From Ruminococcus champanellensis 18P13 = JCM 17042 (GTDB taxonomy: Bacteria; Bacillota; Clostridia; Oscillospirales; Ruminococcaceae), in the NCBI RefSeq assembly GCF_000210095.1, contig NC_021039.1, positions 9,827 to 65,405 on the forward strand: DNA of 55,579 nucleotides, in the 5' to 3' direction. Under the pieces are notes generated by a model. It was not told where the DNA came from. It saw only the letters and a list, made by a program, of their open reading frames with translations, and made no database searches. Below are positions 16,283 to 25,216 of the stretch, one piece after another. The number at the start of each line of letters is the position of its first letter. The stretch's first letter is position 1. The position numbers and the translations under genes are program-made.

Positions 16283-18457
16283 ATGAACTACAAACGTATT
16301 GCTGCGCTGCTGCTTGCGGGGAGCATGCTGCTGAGCGCAGGGGGATGTCTGGATCTGGAGGAGGAAAGCTCCGGAGGCGGCCGGAATGAATCCGTCCCCC
16401 AGACTACCGTAAATCGGAATACTCCGACTGTCACGCCCACCAGGGAGACCGGTACCCGGCTTGTTGCCGGACAGGACGGTGCGCTGACCATTCAGCGCAG
16501 TCGGCGGGAGAACGCTGTGCCCATGGGGGCGGATGGCACCTGGACAATCTTTGTATATATGTGCGGCAGCGATCTGGAAACTGTGGACAGCTCCGGCACG
16601 GAGGATATGGAGGAAATGCTGCAGGCATCCACCGGTGACCGGGTGCGTTTTGTGGTGCAGACCGGAGGCGCTGAGGAATGGACAGCCGGTAAGGTGGATC
16701 CGGACAAACTGGATCGGTTTGTGATCCAGGACGGAAATATGGAAAAGGTGGACAGTCAGCCGGGTGCCAGCATGGGAGACGGCAGTACCCTTGCCAATTT
16801 CCTTGCCTGGGGGACGGCGAGCTATCCGGCGGCGAATATGGGACTGGTGCTGTGGAATCACGGCAGCGGCAGTATCTGCGGCGTGTGCTTTGACGAGCTG
16901 TATGAGGACGACAGCCTGTCCCTGGAGGAGGTGGGCAGTGCCCTGGAAAGCGTGTATCCCAATATGACGGATTCTTTTCGGTTCATCGGCTTCGATGCCT
17001 GCCTGATGGCAACGGTGGAAACGGCCAATCTGCTGGTGCCCCATGCGGATTATATGTATGCTTCGGAGGATACGGAGCCGGGCTACGGCTGGGATTATAC
17101 CGCCATCGGGGCGTATCTGGGCAGTCACCCGGATGCCGACGGAGCAGCGCTGGGAAAGCTGATCTGCGACAGCTATTATGATGCCTGTGTAGACTGTGAA
17201 AGCGAGGAGGAGGCAACCTTCTCCTGTACGGATCTGAGCCGGTTGGACACATTCATGCAAAGCTGGAATGAAGCTGCCCGGCAGATGTACGATCTGACGG
17301 AGCAGCCGGAACGATTGGCGGAACTGGTGCGTGGGATTACCACGGCTTTGAACTTCGGCGGCAATAATAAGGCGGAGGGCTACACCAATATGGTGGACGC
17401 AGGATGCATACTAAAAAACAGCAAGTCCCTGCTGCCAGGTGCAGCGGATGCACTGGCAGCCCTGGAGGAATGTGTGATCTACCAGCGGAACGGAGAGCGC
17501 CGACAGGACGCTTCCGGGCTTGCTACTTATTACCCCCTGTGCATCCAGGGCTCTGAGGAACTGTCCGTATTCCGCAATGTGTGCATCAGCCCCTGGTATC
17601 TGTCCTTTGTGGATAAGATCGCTTATGGTGCGGATCATGAGGGCATGCTGGACGGGTACCAGAAGGATCTGTGGCTGGGGGAGGATTCCCTGTTCTGGAG
17701 CCAGGATGCCCTGGAGTCAGCAGCATGGAGCTGGGATTACTGGAACCGGGAGCAGGGCACATCCATCGGCTTGTCCGGGGAGGATGGGGAGATCTCTGTG
17801 CAGTATGAGGTTGCGCCTTATATGGATGAGGACGGGAACTATGTGTTCCAGCTGTCGGAGGAGACCTTGTGGGAAACGGATTCGGTTTACAACTGCCTGT
17901 ACATGATCCTGGATGACGGACGGATTCTGGATTTCGGCGCAGATGATGATGTATATGTGGACTGGGACACCGGAGAAGTGTATGACGGCTTTGACGGCTA
18001 CTGGTTTGCGCTGCCGGATGGTCAGCCTTTGGCAGCGTATCTTGCAGAAGCTGACTACGACTACAACATTTACACGGCACCCATTACTCTGAACGGGGTG
18101 GACACCAACCTGCGGATACGGCAGGATTATGGGGCGGATTCCTGCACCACCAGCATTCTGGGCGTGTGGGATGGTATTGACGCAGAAAGCGGACAGGCGG
18201 CACGGACCATTCGTCCGCTGAAGAAGGGGGATCAGATCGTGCCCCGGTACACCGCATACGATACGGACACCTGGGAGGAAAGCACCTTTGTGGGTTCCGA
18301 TTATGTGTATGACGGAGATCCGGCTCTGGAGGAATACATTCTGCCGGATGGGGACTACTACTACGGCTTCTGCATCAATGATATCTACGGCGGCGAGACC
18401 TATACGGACTATGTGGTTTACAACGTGGAGGGCGAAGAGGTATACTACTACGAGTAA
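16283..18457 (+). CDS. Clostripain-family (C11) cysteine protease, probable lipoprotein
   Basis: 724 residues. The N terminus is a signal peptide ending SAGGC (atypical lipobox, Cys22), followed by an acidic and polar linker. The caspase-like C11 core starts at WTIFVYMCGSDLE near 92. The catalytic His lies in LVLWNHGSGS and the catalytic Cys in GFDACLMATVE. The last 300 residues are acidic and Tyr-rich (YGADDDVYVDWDTG and similar), probably a beta-sandwich accessory domain. C11 enzymes usually cut after Arg or Lys. A strong AAAGGGGG ribosome binding site precedes the ATG. It is monocistronic, ending at a terminator 34 nt downstream. Confidence 0.9.
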   Translation: MNYKRIAALLLAGSMLLSAGGCLDLEEESSGGGRNESVPQTTVNRNTPTVTPTRETGTRLVAGQDGALTIQRSRRENAVPMGADGTWTIFVYMCGSDLETVDSSGTEDMEEMLQASTGDRVRFVVQTGGAEEWTAGKVDPDKLDRFVIQDGNMEKVDSQPGASMGDGSTLANFLAWGTASYPAANMGLVLWNHGSGSICGVCFDELYEDDSLSLEEVGSALESVYPNMTDSFRFIGFDACLMATVETANLLVPHADYMYASEDTEPGYGWDYTAIGAYLGSHPDADGAALGKLICDSYYDACVDCESEEEATFSCTDLSRLDTFMQSWNEAARQMYDLTEQPERLAELVRGITTALNFGGNNKAEGYTNMVDAGCILKNSKSLLPGAADALAALEECVIYQRNGERRQDASGLATYYPLCIQGSEELSVFRNVCISPWYLSFVDKIAYGADHEGMLDGYQKDLWLGEDSLFWSQDALESAAWSWDYWNREQGTSIGLSGEDGEISVQYEVAPYMDEDGNYVFQLSEETLWETDSVYNCLYMILDDGRILDFGADDDVYVDWDTGEVYDGFDGYWFALPDGQPLAAYLAEADYDYNIYTAPITLNGVDTNLRIRQDYGADSCTTSILGVWDGIDAESGQAARTIRPLKKGDQIVPRYTAYDTDTWEESTFVGSDYVYDGDPALEEYILPDGDYYYGFCINDIYGGETYTDYVVYNVEGEEVYYYE

Positions 18458-18467
18458 CTTGACGGCG

Positions 18468-18549
18468 TTCGACAAAATATGAAGAAATTAGGAGACTTTC
18501 GACAAGTCTCCTTTTCTTTTCGTTTCCAATTTTGTCGAATAAAGTCGAA
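18468..18549. promoter_or_regulatory. Cluster of Spo0A-type boxes upstream of small DUF6514-like gene
   Basis: Exact 0A boxes TTCGACA at 18468-18474 and 18498-18504 (30 bp apart, minus orientation) and TGTCGAA at 18533-18539, plus a near match AGTCGAA at 18543-18549, 10 bp from the previous one. The tandem pair lies upstream of a -10 TATACT at 18580-18585. Head-to-tail pairs with 10-bp spacing are typical of Spo0A-controlled promoters. Confidence 0.6.
18491..18520 (+). terminator. Intrinsic terminator after the clostripain gene
   Basis: GGAGACTT (18491-18498) pairs with AAGTCTCC (18504-18511) around TCGAC; TTTTCTTTT follows. The loop contains one Spo0A-type box (TTCGACA). Confidence 0.88.
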
Positions 18550-18579
18550 ACTTGCGGAAACGGTGCAGACGACGCATGC

Positions 18580-18585
18580 TATACT
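18580..18585 (+). promoter_or_regulatory. Probable -10 element of the DUF6514-like gene
   Basis: TATACT with no good -35 at 17-nt spacing, consistent with activator dependence on the tandem boxes about 30-50 nt upstream. Confidence 0.5.
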
Positions 18586-18592
18586 AAGGACA

Positions 18593-18756
18593 GCAAAAGG
18601 GAAGCGCCCGCTGTATGCTCACCATTCCGTCTGTGGGCGCTTCCGGATCCCGGCTTTTCGTCCGGCCAGCGAAAGCCACAAGAAGCGTCTGATATAGTCG
18701 GACATACCGCCCCGGTGCGCTGCATGACAGACGCACCATGAAGAAAGGAGTTTTAT
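18593..18756 (+). ncRNA. Structured 5' leader of the DUF6514-like gene, class unassigned
   Basis: About 165 nt between predicted start site and ATG. Three stems are visible: GGAAGCGCCC (18600-18609) with GGGCGCTTCC (18635-18644); GGCTTTTCG with CGAAAGCC (about 18652-18677); and GCGTCTG (18685-18691) with CAGACGC (18728-18734). None matches an RNA class I recognise. It may be a regulatory leader or an independent small RNA. Confidence 0.45.
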
Positions 18757-19029
18757 ATGTATACTGTAATTTGTACATCCGTTCTGGAGACCCGCACTGC
18801 GCCGGATCAGAGCCTTACCTATGAAGTAGTGGTGCATCCGGTGTGTGTGGAGTCGCATTGCGCCCTGTCCTATGGGATTCGTATTTATAATGATACCCGG
18901 TTTGCGGAACAGATGGATCTTACCCTGTCCAAGCGTGAAATCCTGGAGTTCCTAAATCTGCTTGCCCGGAACACTGCGCAGCCGGAGGAACTGCATGACC
19001 TGGCAGAGGATTTTCTGGCATCCTTGTAG
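18757..19029 (+). CDS. Small DUF6514-like protein
   Basis: 90 residues. A strong AAAGGAG lies 8 nt before the ATG. The layout (beta-rich start with YEVVVHP, central LSYGIRIY, Ser/Thr-rich turn, then ILEFLNLLARN and a final ELHDLAEDFLASL) resembles the DUF6514 family of small Clostridia proteins; this assignment is from memory of the family pattern. No membrane helix or catalytic motif. It is flanked on both sides by Spo0A-type boxes and preceded by a structured leader, so a role tied to Spo0A-controlled development is inferred. Confidence 0.72.
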   Translation: MYTVICTSVLETRTAPDQSLTYEVVVHPVCVESHCALSYGIRIYNDTRFAEQMDLTLSKREILEFLNLLARNTAQPEELHDLAEDFLASL

Positions 19030-19070
19030 GGTGGAGCTTACAACTCTTGCCAATATTTATTACAAAAAAT

Positions 19071-19087
19071 TGTCGAATTCTATCGAA
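19071..19087 (+). promoter_or_regulatory. Tandem Spo0A-type boxes downstream of the DUF6514-like gene
   Basis: TGTCGAA (19071-19077) and TATCGAA (19081-19087), again 10 bp apart. The 19-nt segment 19070-19088 matches 18532-18550 at 15 of 19 positions. Confidence 0.5.
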
Positions 19088-19188
19088 AGCAGTCGCAGCT
19101 GAAAAGGATGCGGCTGCTTTCTGTGTTAGGTTGTGTGGACACTAAGCCTAACAACGCATCTTTTCGGCAAAATTTCATGCATCCTGCG

Positions 19189-19212
19189 TTAAGGCAATAC
19201 CGCACAAAGGCC
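19189..19212. repeat. Dispersed short repeat, copy 2 (best copy)
   Basis: TTAAGGCAATACCGCACAAA followed by GGCC. This is the cleanest copy of the family listed at 3345-3368. Confidence 0.5.
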
Positions 19213-19503
19213 GCCTGTCGGCTTTGCACAGCATCTGTGTGGAATCATTCGTTATACTGCACATGAATCTCGTATAATATGCCAATATCTCTGTGAAGTC
19301 TGACGAAAAAAGCTGGCACATGTCCTGTACAAGTTTTGAGTGATGCCGCCCTATTTTTTTTCGTCACATCACACAGAAACTCTACGCAATATGCGTAGAT
19401 CCTCGCACTGTTTCTATGCAAATCTGCCGAAAGTTTCTTGGCATACCAGCCGTATGAGCCTTGTCTTTGTGTGGTACAAGTCCTTTCTCTCTGTGGCATT
19501 GCC

Positions 19504-19532
19504 TTTACATTTAAATCGTTTTATGATATACT
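19504..19532 (+). promoter_or_regulatory. Sigma-A promoter of the dockerin protease
   Basis: TTTACA at 19504-19509, 17-nt spacer, TATACT at 19527-19532. Confidence 0.82.
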
Positions 19533-19606
19533 ATAAGCAGCATTCACCCGTTCTATTTTATCATCCATATGATGTACAATCTACGACCAAACAGGAGGAG
19601 GAACTC

Positions 19607-22600
19607 ATGAGGAAAAATCCAAAGCTGTACAGCCGCACGCTGAGCGCATGCATTGCGCTGCTGATGACGGCATCCTGTATGCCCTGGTCAACTGTGGTTT
19701 CTGCGGTGGATCTGCTCAGGCAGAATGCCGGAAAGGAGCAGGAGCTGACCTTCGTAGCGTCTCCCATGCAGGCGCAGAAAGCGGCAAAGGAACAGGCAGA
19801 CGGGGAGGTAACGGAGGCAGTATCCATTACGCCTTATCATGCGGCACTGCTTGCGGAGCCGGATTATGAACAGATCCTGGGGGAGAATTATCAATTCCCG
19901 GAAAGCTATGACCTGCGGGATTACGGGCTTGTGACCCCGGTGCGGAATCAGGGTGGCTATGGAACCTGCTGGGCGCACGGCATTCTTGGCTCCGTGGAAA
20001 CCGGACTGATCGAACAGGACGACCAGATTGATCTGTCCGAGTGGCACCTTGCGTATTTTACATACTGGGGGGATGATACCTATGGTCAGTTTGATATGGA
20101 ATCAGACATTTTTGATCAGGGAGGATGGTCCATTACCGGGTTGAATGCGTTGACCAGATGGTTCGGACCGGTGCACGAGGAAACCCTGCCCTATGAGGAT
20201 GACGAGATCCGATCCTTCAGTGATGAGGAGAAGCTGGCACTCCGGGCACAGGCTGCATACCATGTGCAGGATGCATACATCAACAACAGTTATCTGGACT
20301 ATCACAGTGGCAAGGTGACCCGTTCCAATGAGAATCTGAAGGCAATGCTTATGAATGGGCACAGCGTTTCTTTCACATTCAATACCAGTGACTATTACTA
20401 CAATGCGGAAACAGAGGCGTATTACACGCCTTACTATACCTGGGGCAACCACATTGTCCTTCTGGTCGGCTGGGATGACAACTACCCCAAGGAGAATTTC
20501 TCTGAACATGCACAGCCGGAAAACGATGGTGCATGGCTTATCAAGAATAGCTGGGGCACGGGCGGCGCAGAGGATGGCTATATCTGGGTCTCCTATGAGG
20601 ATCAGTCTGCCAACGACTATGTGGTAGCCATTGCAGAGGCAAGCGACAACTATGAAAGCCAGCAGTCCCATGACACTTTTGGCTGGTTGGCATCCATTGC
20701 ACCAGGCAATGTGCCCACCAAGTCCTCCTATTTGTCCACGGTTCTGACGGCGGAGGCGGATACAGAGGTTTGTGCGGCTGCCTTCTACACCACCGACAAC
20801 GGTACGGAGTATGAGATCACGGTGTATACGGATCTGCAGGATCCCACGGATCCCACCTCCGGTACAGCAAGCACTGTAACCAGCGGCTCTGAGCTGTACT
20901 GCGGCTATCATACCATTGATCTGGCGCAGGCGGTTCCGGTTGCCCAGGGAGAACAGTATGCCATTGTGGTGAAGCTCACCAACCCGGTGAACCCTTATCC
21001 GATTGCCACAGAGGCTCTGATCACTGCCCAGGACGGTACCGGGGAGACCAGTGAGATGACCCCCATTGTAGAGGGACGGCTGGAAGCCAACACGGATTAC
21101 GGCGAGACCTTTATCAGCACGGACGGAAAGACCTGGACGGATGCTTATATGCAGCAGTTCGATTACACCTCCTACTATCAGAACGATGAGGAGGCGCTTG
21201 ACATGATCAAGGGTGCAGAGGACGATGAAACTGCATCGGGCGATGACTCCAAGGTTCTGGTGACTCTGGGCAATGTGTGCCTGAAGGCGTTCACCAATTC
21301 TGAAAATCATGTTTCCTTTTCTCAACCAGAGGGGCCTGTGCCCTTTGGCACAGAGCTGACTCTGACCAGCAATTCCGCTGAGGAGATCTGGTACCAGATC
21401 GACGATGGGAAGGAGCAGCTTTATACCGCGCCCATTGTCATTGACCATGCTATGTCTGTCACTGCGTGGGGCGTTACCGGAGAGAAGGCAGGCGGCCGTC
21501 TCACCAAGGAGTATACCCAGAAAACCGCAAGCCTGACCGGTGTTACCCTGTATGGCGGCGGCACGCAGCAGCGCTGCACCTTGGATCCGGAAGAAGTAAT
21601 ACAAGTGCCCCAATATGTGGACGCTGTTAAGCTGAGTGCAGGCACCCTGTATCAGTACGAGGTGAATGGCAAGACCTATCACGCAGGGGAGCAGAGCGAT
21701 GCCATTGCCCTTGGCTATGGCGATCAGACCATTGAGATCACAGCAAGCGGAGAAGGGGTGCTGCCCAAAACTTATACGCTGGAGATCTATCGTCCCTATG
21801 TAACACTGGATTACCGGGCAGAGATTCTGTATTTCAATGCGGAGGAATGCACAATCACTGACGAAAACGGCAATGTGCTGGAGTCTAACTGCGATGTAGC
21901 TGATCTGATGGGGCAGACCTTGACGGGTCAGTATGGTGAGGAGACCTGGGAGGAGTATATTCCCCAGCGTCCCCAGATGAATCTGAATTTGTCTGTGATG
22001 GATTATGCACGGCAACTGCTGGGACCGGTGGATATGGACTGGTACTACACCTACAGTGATTGGCTGATGCTGGCCCATAGCGAGGATTTCTCCGATGAGC
22101 AGCTTGCCAGAAACTTTGGCACGGAATTGATAGAGGAGGGCGTTTGCGCATTTCTTTGTGAGCCGGGGGAGACCTATTACTTCCGGATTGCCGCAACAGA
22201 TTCCGACTTTGCAAGCGAGAGTTATTCGGTGACCGTGCCTGCAAGACCGGCTGCTCCCACCAAGAAGCTGACGGTGGAGTCAACGGACACTACCCTGCAG
22301 GTAAGCGGTGTGTCTGGTGCGGAATACTGCATTGTGGAGAAGGAACTTGCCACAATGGAGGACTTGGAAGAGATGATCTTTATTGTAGCAGAGCTTTCCG
22401 GCATTAGTTACGATCAGGCACTGGATATGCTCTATGACCGATACGGAGTGACGAACAAGGAGGAGCTGCTGGATGCTATTAACGAGCCAATGTTTGAGGA
22501 GTGGACGGAGGAATCTCTGTTTGAATATCTGATCCCGGGTACAGATTATTACATCGGTGTCCGGTATGCGGCAACGGAGAATGCTTTTGCGTCTGAGTTG

Positions 22601-23698
22601 GCCTATGAAACCTTCCGGACTACCGGCGAGCGTCCGGCTGTAGTCATTGATTACTTGGCGGAGACCCTGAGATTTGATGAGAAAACCGTACAGGTGTCAT
22701 ATACCTTTGATGCGTATGCTTATTTTGAAAATTTTGAGTATCTGAATGAAAATGGTGAGCTGACATTTAGCGAGAGTGTGGAATTCAACAAGGGAGAGAC
22801 GTTGCGGTTTTCTGCCGGTTCGACGAGTCTGAGCTACTTTACAGGCAAGTCCTTGAATGTGTCTTTTACGGATGATAGCACTGCGCCCTACACCCTGGAG
22901 ATTCCGGCACGGCCGGATGCTCCGGCGTATACTCTGAATTATCTGGAGGGACGTACAGAGGAAGTCGTTGGCCCGGATGTGGTACTGTTTGTGGGATTTT
23001 ATCAGTATGACGAACCGGATGAGCGTACCTTCTACTATGATGATATGGTCACTATGGGTATGCTCGATGAGGATGGCAGATTGCTTCTGGAAAGCTGTGG
23101 CAATGGGGAGATCAGCTTCTATACCGTTGGTGCAAGCAACCGGTATTTTGCAAGTGCGCATTCCGAGCCGGTTCTTGTTCCCAGCGCAGAGTGGAATGTG
23201 GAGTCGAAGGAGATCATTTATGAGATCGTGGACAACGTACTGAAGATCCGTGCCATGGAGCATGTGGAATATCAGTTGTCTCAGATCGTTTCGGACGCCG
23301 GAGAAGAAGCGGTGATTTATGGCTGGACGACAGAGCCGGAGTTTACACTGGAGCCCGGACCACTGTACATCGTATATGCACGGTTACAGGCAACAGAGGA
23401 GTGCATTGCATCCGGAACGGTGCAGTTTATGGTGAGCACAGATTTTGAACCCTACTTCCTTGGCAATGTAAACAAGGATTACAAGATCGATGTGGCAGAC
23501 GCAGTGCTGATCCTACAGGATTGTGCAAACCGCCTGACAGGACAGGATGCAGTGCTGGATGATACGGCGCAGTATTATGCGGATGTCAACAGCGACGGAG
23601 AGGTTACGGTAGGCGATGCTGTCAGCGTTCTGCAGTTCCGGGCACAGGATCTGATTAGTCCTGTAACCCAGTGGAGCGATATTCTGGCGGTAGGCTGA
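19607..23698 (+). CDS. Secreted papain-like (C1A) protease with C-terminal dockerin
   Basis: 1363 residues. Signal peptide at about 1-33. Propeptide-like stretch to about 95, then the papain core: Gln115 and catalytic Cys121 in NQGGYGTCWAHG, His282 in WGNHIVLLVGWD, Asn314 in LIKNSWGTGGAEDGYIW. A lectin-like beta domain follows at about 365-490 (YHTIDLAQAVPVAQGEQYAI). Next come several beta modules, one of the chitobiase/HYR type near 590 (EIWYQIDDGKEQLYTAPIVI). A dockerin near 1285-1350 has two loops (NVNKDYKIDVADAVLIL and DVNSDGEVTVGDAVSVLQ). The start is ATG 19607 behind AGGAGGAGG; earlier in-frame codons precede the promoter. Predicted to dock on a cohesin scaffold. Why a cellulosome should carry a protease is not settled. 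Confidence 0.92.
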   Translation: MRKNPKLYSRTLSACIALLMTASCMPWSTVVSAVDLLRQNAGKEQELTFVASPMQAQKAAKEQADGEVTEAVSITPYHAALLAEPDYEQILGENYQFPESYDLRDYGLVTPVRNQGGYGTCWAHGILGSVETGLIEQDDQIDLSEWHLAYFTYWGDDTYGQFDMESDIFDQGGWSITGLNALTRWFGPVHEETLPYEDDEIRSFSDEEKLALRAQAAYHVQDAYINNSYLDYHSGKVTRSNENLKAMLMNGHSVSFTFNTSDYYYNAETEAYYTPYYTWGNHIVLLVGWDDNYPKENFSEHAQPENDGAWLIKNSWGTGGAEDGYIWVSYEDQSANDYVVAIAEASDNYESQQSHDTFGWLASIAPGNVPTKSSYLSTVLTAEADTEVCAAAFYTTDNGTEYEITVYTDLQDPTDPTSGTASTVTSGSELYCGYHTIDLAQAVPVAQGEQYAIVVKLTNPVNPYPIATEALITAQDGTGETSEMTPIVEGRLEANTDYGETFISTDGKTWTDAYMQQFDYTSYYQNDEEALDMIKGAEDDETASGDDSKVLVTLGNVCLKAFTNSENHVSFSQPEGPVPFGTELTLTSNSAEEIWYQIDDGKEQLYTAPIVIDHAMSVTAWGVTGEKAGGRLTKEYTQKTASLTGVTLYGGGTQQRCTLDPEEVIQVPQYVDAVKLSAGTLYQYEVNGKTYHAGEQSDAIALGYGDQTIEITASGEGVLPKTYTLEIYRPYVTLDYRAEILYFNAEECTITDENGNVLESNCDVADLMGQTLTGQYGEETWEEYIPQRPQMNLNLSVMDYARQLLGPVDMDWYYTYSDWLMLAHSEDFSDEQLARNFGTELIEEGVCAFLCEPGETYYFRIAATDSDFASESYSVTVPARPAAPTKKLTVESTDTTLQVSGVSGAEYCIVEKELATMEDLEEMIFIVAELSGISYDQALDMLYDRYGVTNKEELLDAINEPMFEEWTEESLFEYLIPGTDYYIGVRYAATENAFASELAYETFRTTGERPAVVIDYLAETLRFDEKTVQVSYTFDAYAYFENFEYLNENGELTFSESVEFNKGETLRFSAGSTSLSYFTGKSLNVSFTDDSTAPYTLEIPARPDAPAYTLNYLEGRTEEVVGPDVVLFVGFYQYDEPDERTFYYDDMVTMGMLDEDGRLLLESCGNGEISFYTVGASNRYFASAHSEPVLVPSAEWNVESKEIIYEIVDNVLKIRAMEHVEYQLSQIVSDAGEEAVIYGWTTEPEFTLEPGPLYIVYARLQATEECIASGTVQFMVSTDFEPYFLGNVNKDYKIDVADAVLILQDCANRLTGQDAVLDDTAQYYADVNSDGEVTVGDAVSVLQFRAQDLISPVTQWSDILAVG

Positions 23699-23726
23699 CT
23701 TTGACAGTCTACAATAACATGATAGG

Positions 23727-23762
23727 GACTCCGGGGGCATCCGCCTTTCCGGAGTCTTTTTT
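23727..23762 (+). terminator. Intrinsic terminator after dockerin protease
   Basis: GACTCCGG (23727-23734) pairs with CCGGAGTC (23749-23756), followed by a run of T. Confidence 0.9.
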
Positions 23763-23798
23763 GCGGCAACTTTCTTTTCCGGCGGCATAGAATTGGGG

Positions 23799-23827
23799 TT
23801 GAAATCTGAAAATGAATGTGTTATACT
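23799..23827 (+). promoter_or_regulatory. Sigma-A promoter of glyA
   Basis: TTGAAA at 23799-23804, 17-nt spacer, TATACT at 23822-23827. Confidence 0.87.
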
Positions 23828-23888
23828 AATTATATGTGGTAAGTTCCAAGGGCAAATGAAAAAACCAGACACAGAAAGGAAGTTTGCA

Positions 23889-25142
23889 ATGTACGAAACC
23901 ATGATGGACACCATCGGCTTTGTTGAAAAGTATGATGCTGAGGTCGGCGAAGCAATGAACAAGGAGCTGGTTCGCCAGCGCAGAAACCTGGAGCTGATTG
24001 CCAGTGAGAACATTGTTTCTCCTGCAGTTATGGCAGCAATGGGCTCGGTTCTGACCAATAAGTATGCAGAGGGCTACTCCGGCAAGCGTTACTACGGCGG
24101 CTGCGAGTGCGTGGATATTGTTGAGGATATTGCCATTGAGCGGGCAAAGAAGCTGTTCGGTGCAAAGTTTGCCAATGTACAGGCACATTCCGGCGCACAG
24201 GCGAATACCGCAGTGTACTTTGCTCTGCTGAATCCGGGGGATACGGTTCTGGGCATGAACCTGGCGCACGGCGGTCATCTGACCCATGGTTCTCCGGTGA
24301 ACCTGTCCGGCAAGTACTTCAATTTCATTCCCTACGGTCTGGGCGATGACGAGCGTATCGACTACGACAAGGTAGAGGCACTGGCAAAGGAGCATCAGCC
24401 CAAGCTTATCGTAGCAGGCGCAAGCGCATACCCCAGAGTGATCGATTTTGCACGGCTGTCCGAAATTGCCAAGTCCGTCGGCGCATATCTGATGGTGGAT
24501 ATGGCGCACATTGCAGGTCTGGTTGCGGCAAAGCAGCACCCTTCTCCGGTGGGCTATGCGGACGTGGTGACCTCCACCACCCACAAGACCCTGAGAGGAC
24601 CCCGTGGTGGTCTGATCCTCACCAATGATGAGGAACTGGCAAAGAAGATCAACAAGGCGGTATTCCCCGGTATCCAGGGCGGCCCGCTGATGCATGTGAT
24701 CGCAGCAAAGGCAGTTTGCTTCGGCGAAGCCCTCAAGCCGGAGTTTACCGAGTATCAGAAGCAAGTGGTTGCCAATGCACAGGCGCTGGCAAACGGTCTG
24801 GTAAAGCGGGGCTTCAACCTGGTATCCGGCGGTACGGACAATCACCTGATGCTGGTTGACCTGCGCCCCTTCGATATCACCGGCAAGGAGCTGGAGCATC
24901 GCCTGGATGAGGTTTACATCACCGTCAACAAGAATGCCATCCCCAACGATCCCCAGAGTCCCTTCGTGACCAGCGGCGTGCGCATCGGTACTCCGGCAGT
25001 GACCAGCCGTGGTCTGGGCGTCACCGAGATGGAGCAGATCGCAGAGTTCATCTACCTGGCTGCCAAGGATTTTGACGCCAATGCGGATGCGATCCGTGCA
25101 GGCGTGGGCGAGATCTGCAAGCAGTATCCGTTGTACGAATAA
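23889..25142 (+). CDS. glyA: Serine hydroxymethyltransferase
   Basis: 417 residues, the usual bacterial length. PLP enzyme interconverting serine and glycine with tetrahydrofolate in the cytoplasm. Motifs are [53 protein letters not shown] and the PLP lysine in [17 protein letters not shown] 23889 is preceded by AAAGGA at 8 nt; an ATG-rich stretch from 23793 overlaps the promoter and is rejected. Monocistronic with its own promoter and terminator. No glycine riboswitch or other leader structure seen. Confidence 0.97.
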   Translation: MYETMMDTIGFVEKYDAEVGEAMNKELVRQRRNLELIASENIVSPAVMAAMGSVLTNKYAEGYSGKRYYGGCECVDIVEDIAIERAKKLFGAKFANVQAHSGAQANTAVYFALLNPGDTVLGMNLAHGGHLTHGSPVNLSGKYFNFIPYGLGDDERIDYDKVEALAKEHQPKLIVAGASAYPRVIDFARLSEIAKSVGAYLMVDMAHIAGLVAAKQHPSPVGYADVVTSTTHKTLRGPRGGLILTNDEELAKKINKAVFPGIQGGPLMHVIAAKAVCFGEALKPEFTEYQKQVVANAQALANGLVKRGFNLVSGGTDNHLMLVDLRPFDITGKELEHRLDEVYITVNKNAIPNDPQSPFVTSGVRIGTPAVTSRGLGVTEMEQIAEFIYLAAKDFDANADAIRAGVGEICKQYPLYE

Positions 25143-25167
25143 TTCCGGGAACGTTCCCAAACAAACA

Positions 25168-25198
25168 GGGCGAACTGCTGACAGTTCGCCCTTTCTTT
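25168..25198 (+). terminator. Intrinsic terminator after glyA
   Basis: GGGCGAACTG (25168-25177) pairs with CAGTTCGCCC (25182-25191); TTTCTTTT follows. rarA starts 19 nt beyond and may need read-through or its own promoter. Confidence 0.9.
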
Positions 25199-25216
25199 TG
25201 AAAAGAGGAGAAGCCT

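Larger units (their letters stand above)
19030..19606. other. Long intergenic region with Spo0A-type pair, hairpins and repeat
   Basis: 577 bp without a gene. In order: a tandem TGTCGAA/TATCGAA pair at 19071-19087 with 10-bp spacing; a possible terminator stem (GCAGTCG/CGGCTGC, about 19089-19125); a second stem TGTTAGG (19124-19130) with CCTAACA (19147-19153); a dispersed repeat copy at 19189-19212; and the promoter of the dockerin protease at 19504-19532. Several in-frame ATGs occur before 19607 but lie upstream of that promoter. Confidence 0.55.

Noticed and set aside
19340-19606. N-terminal extension of the dockerin protease by 89 residues
   Set aside because: It starts upstream of the promoter at 19504-19532 and lacks a ribosome binding site; ATG 19607 begins a proper signal peptide.
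20102-22078. Long minus-strand open frame opposite the dockerin protease
   Set aside because: Antisense of a gene with an intact catalytic triad and dockerin; low-complexity product.
23793-23888. Extended glyA start at 23793
   Set aside because: It overlaps the TTGAAA-17-TATACT promoter; ATG 23889 has the proper ribosome binding site and family start.
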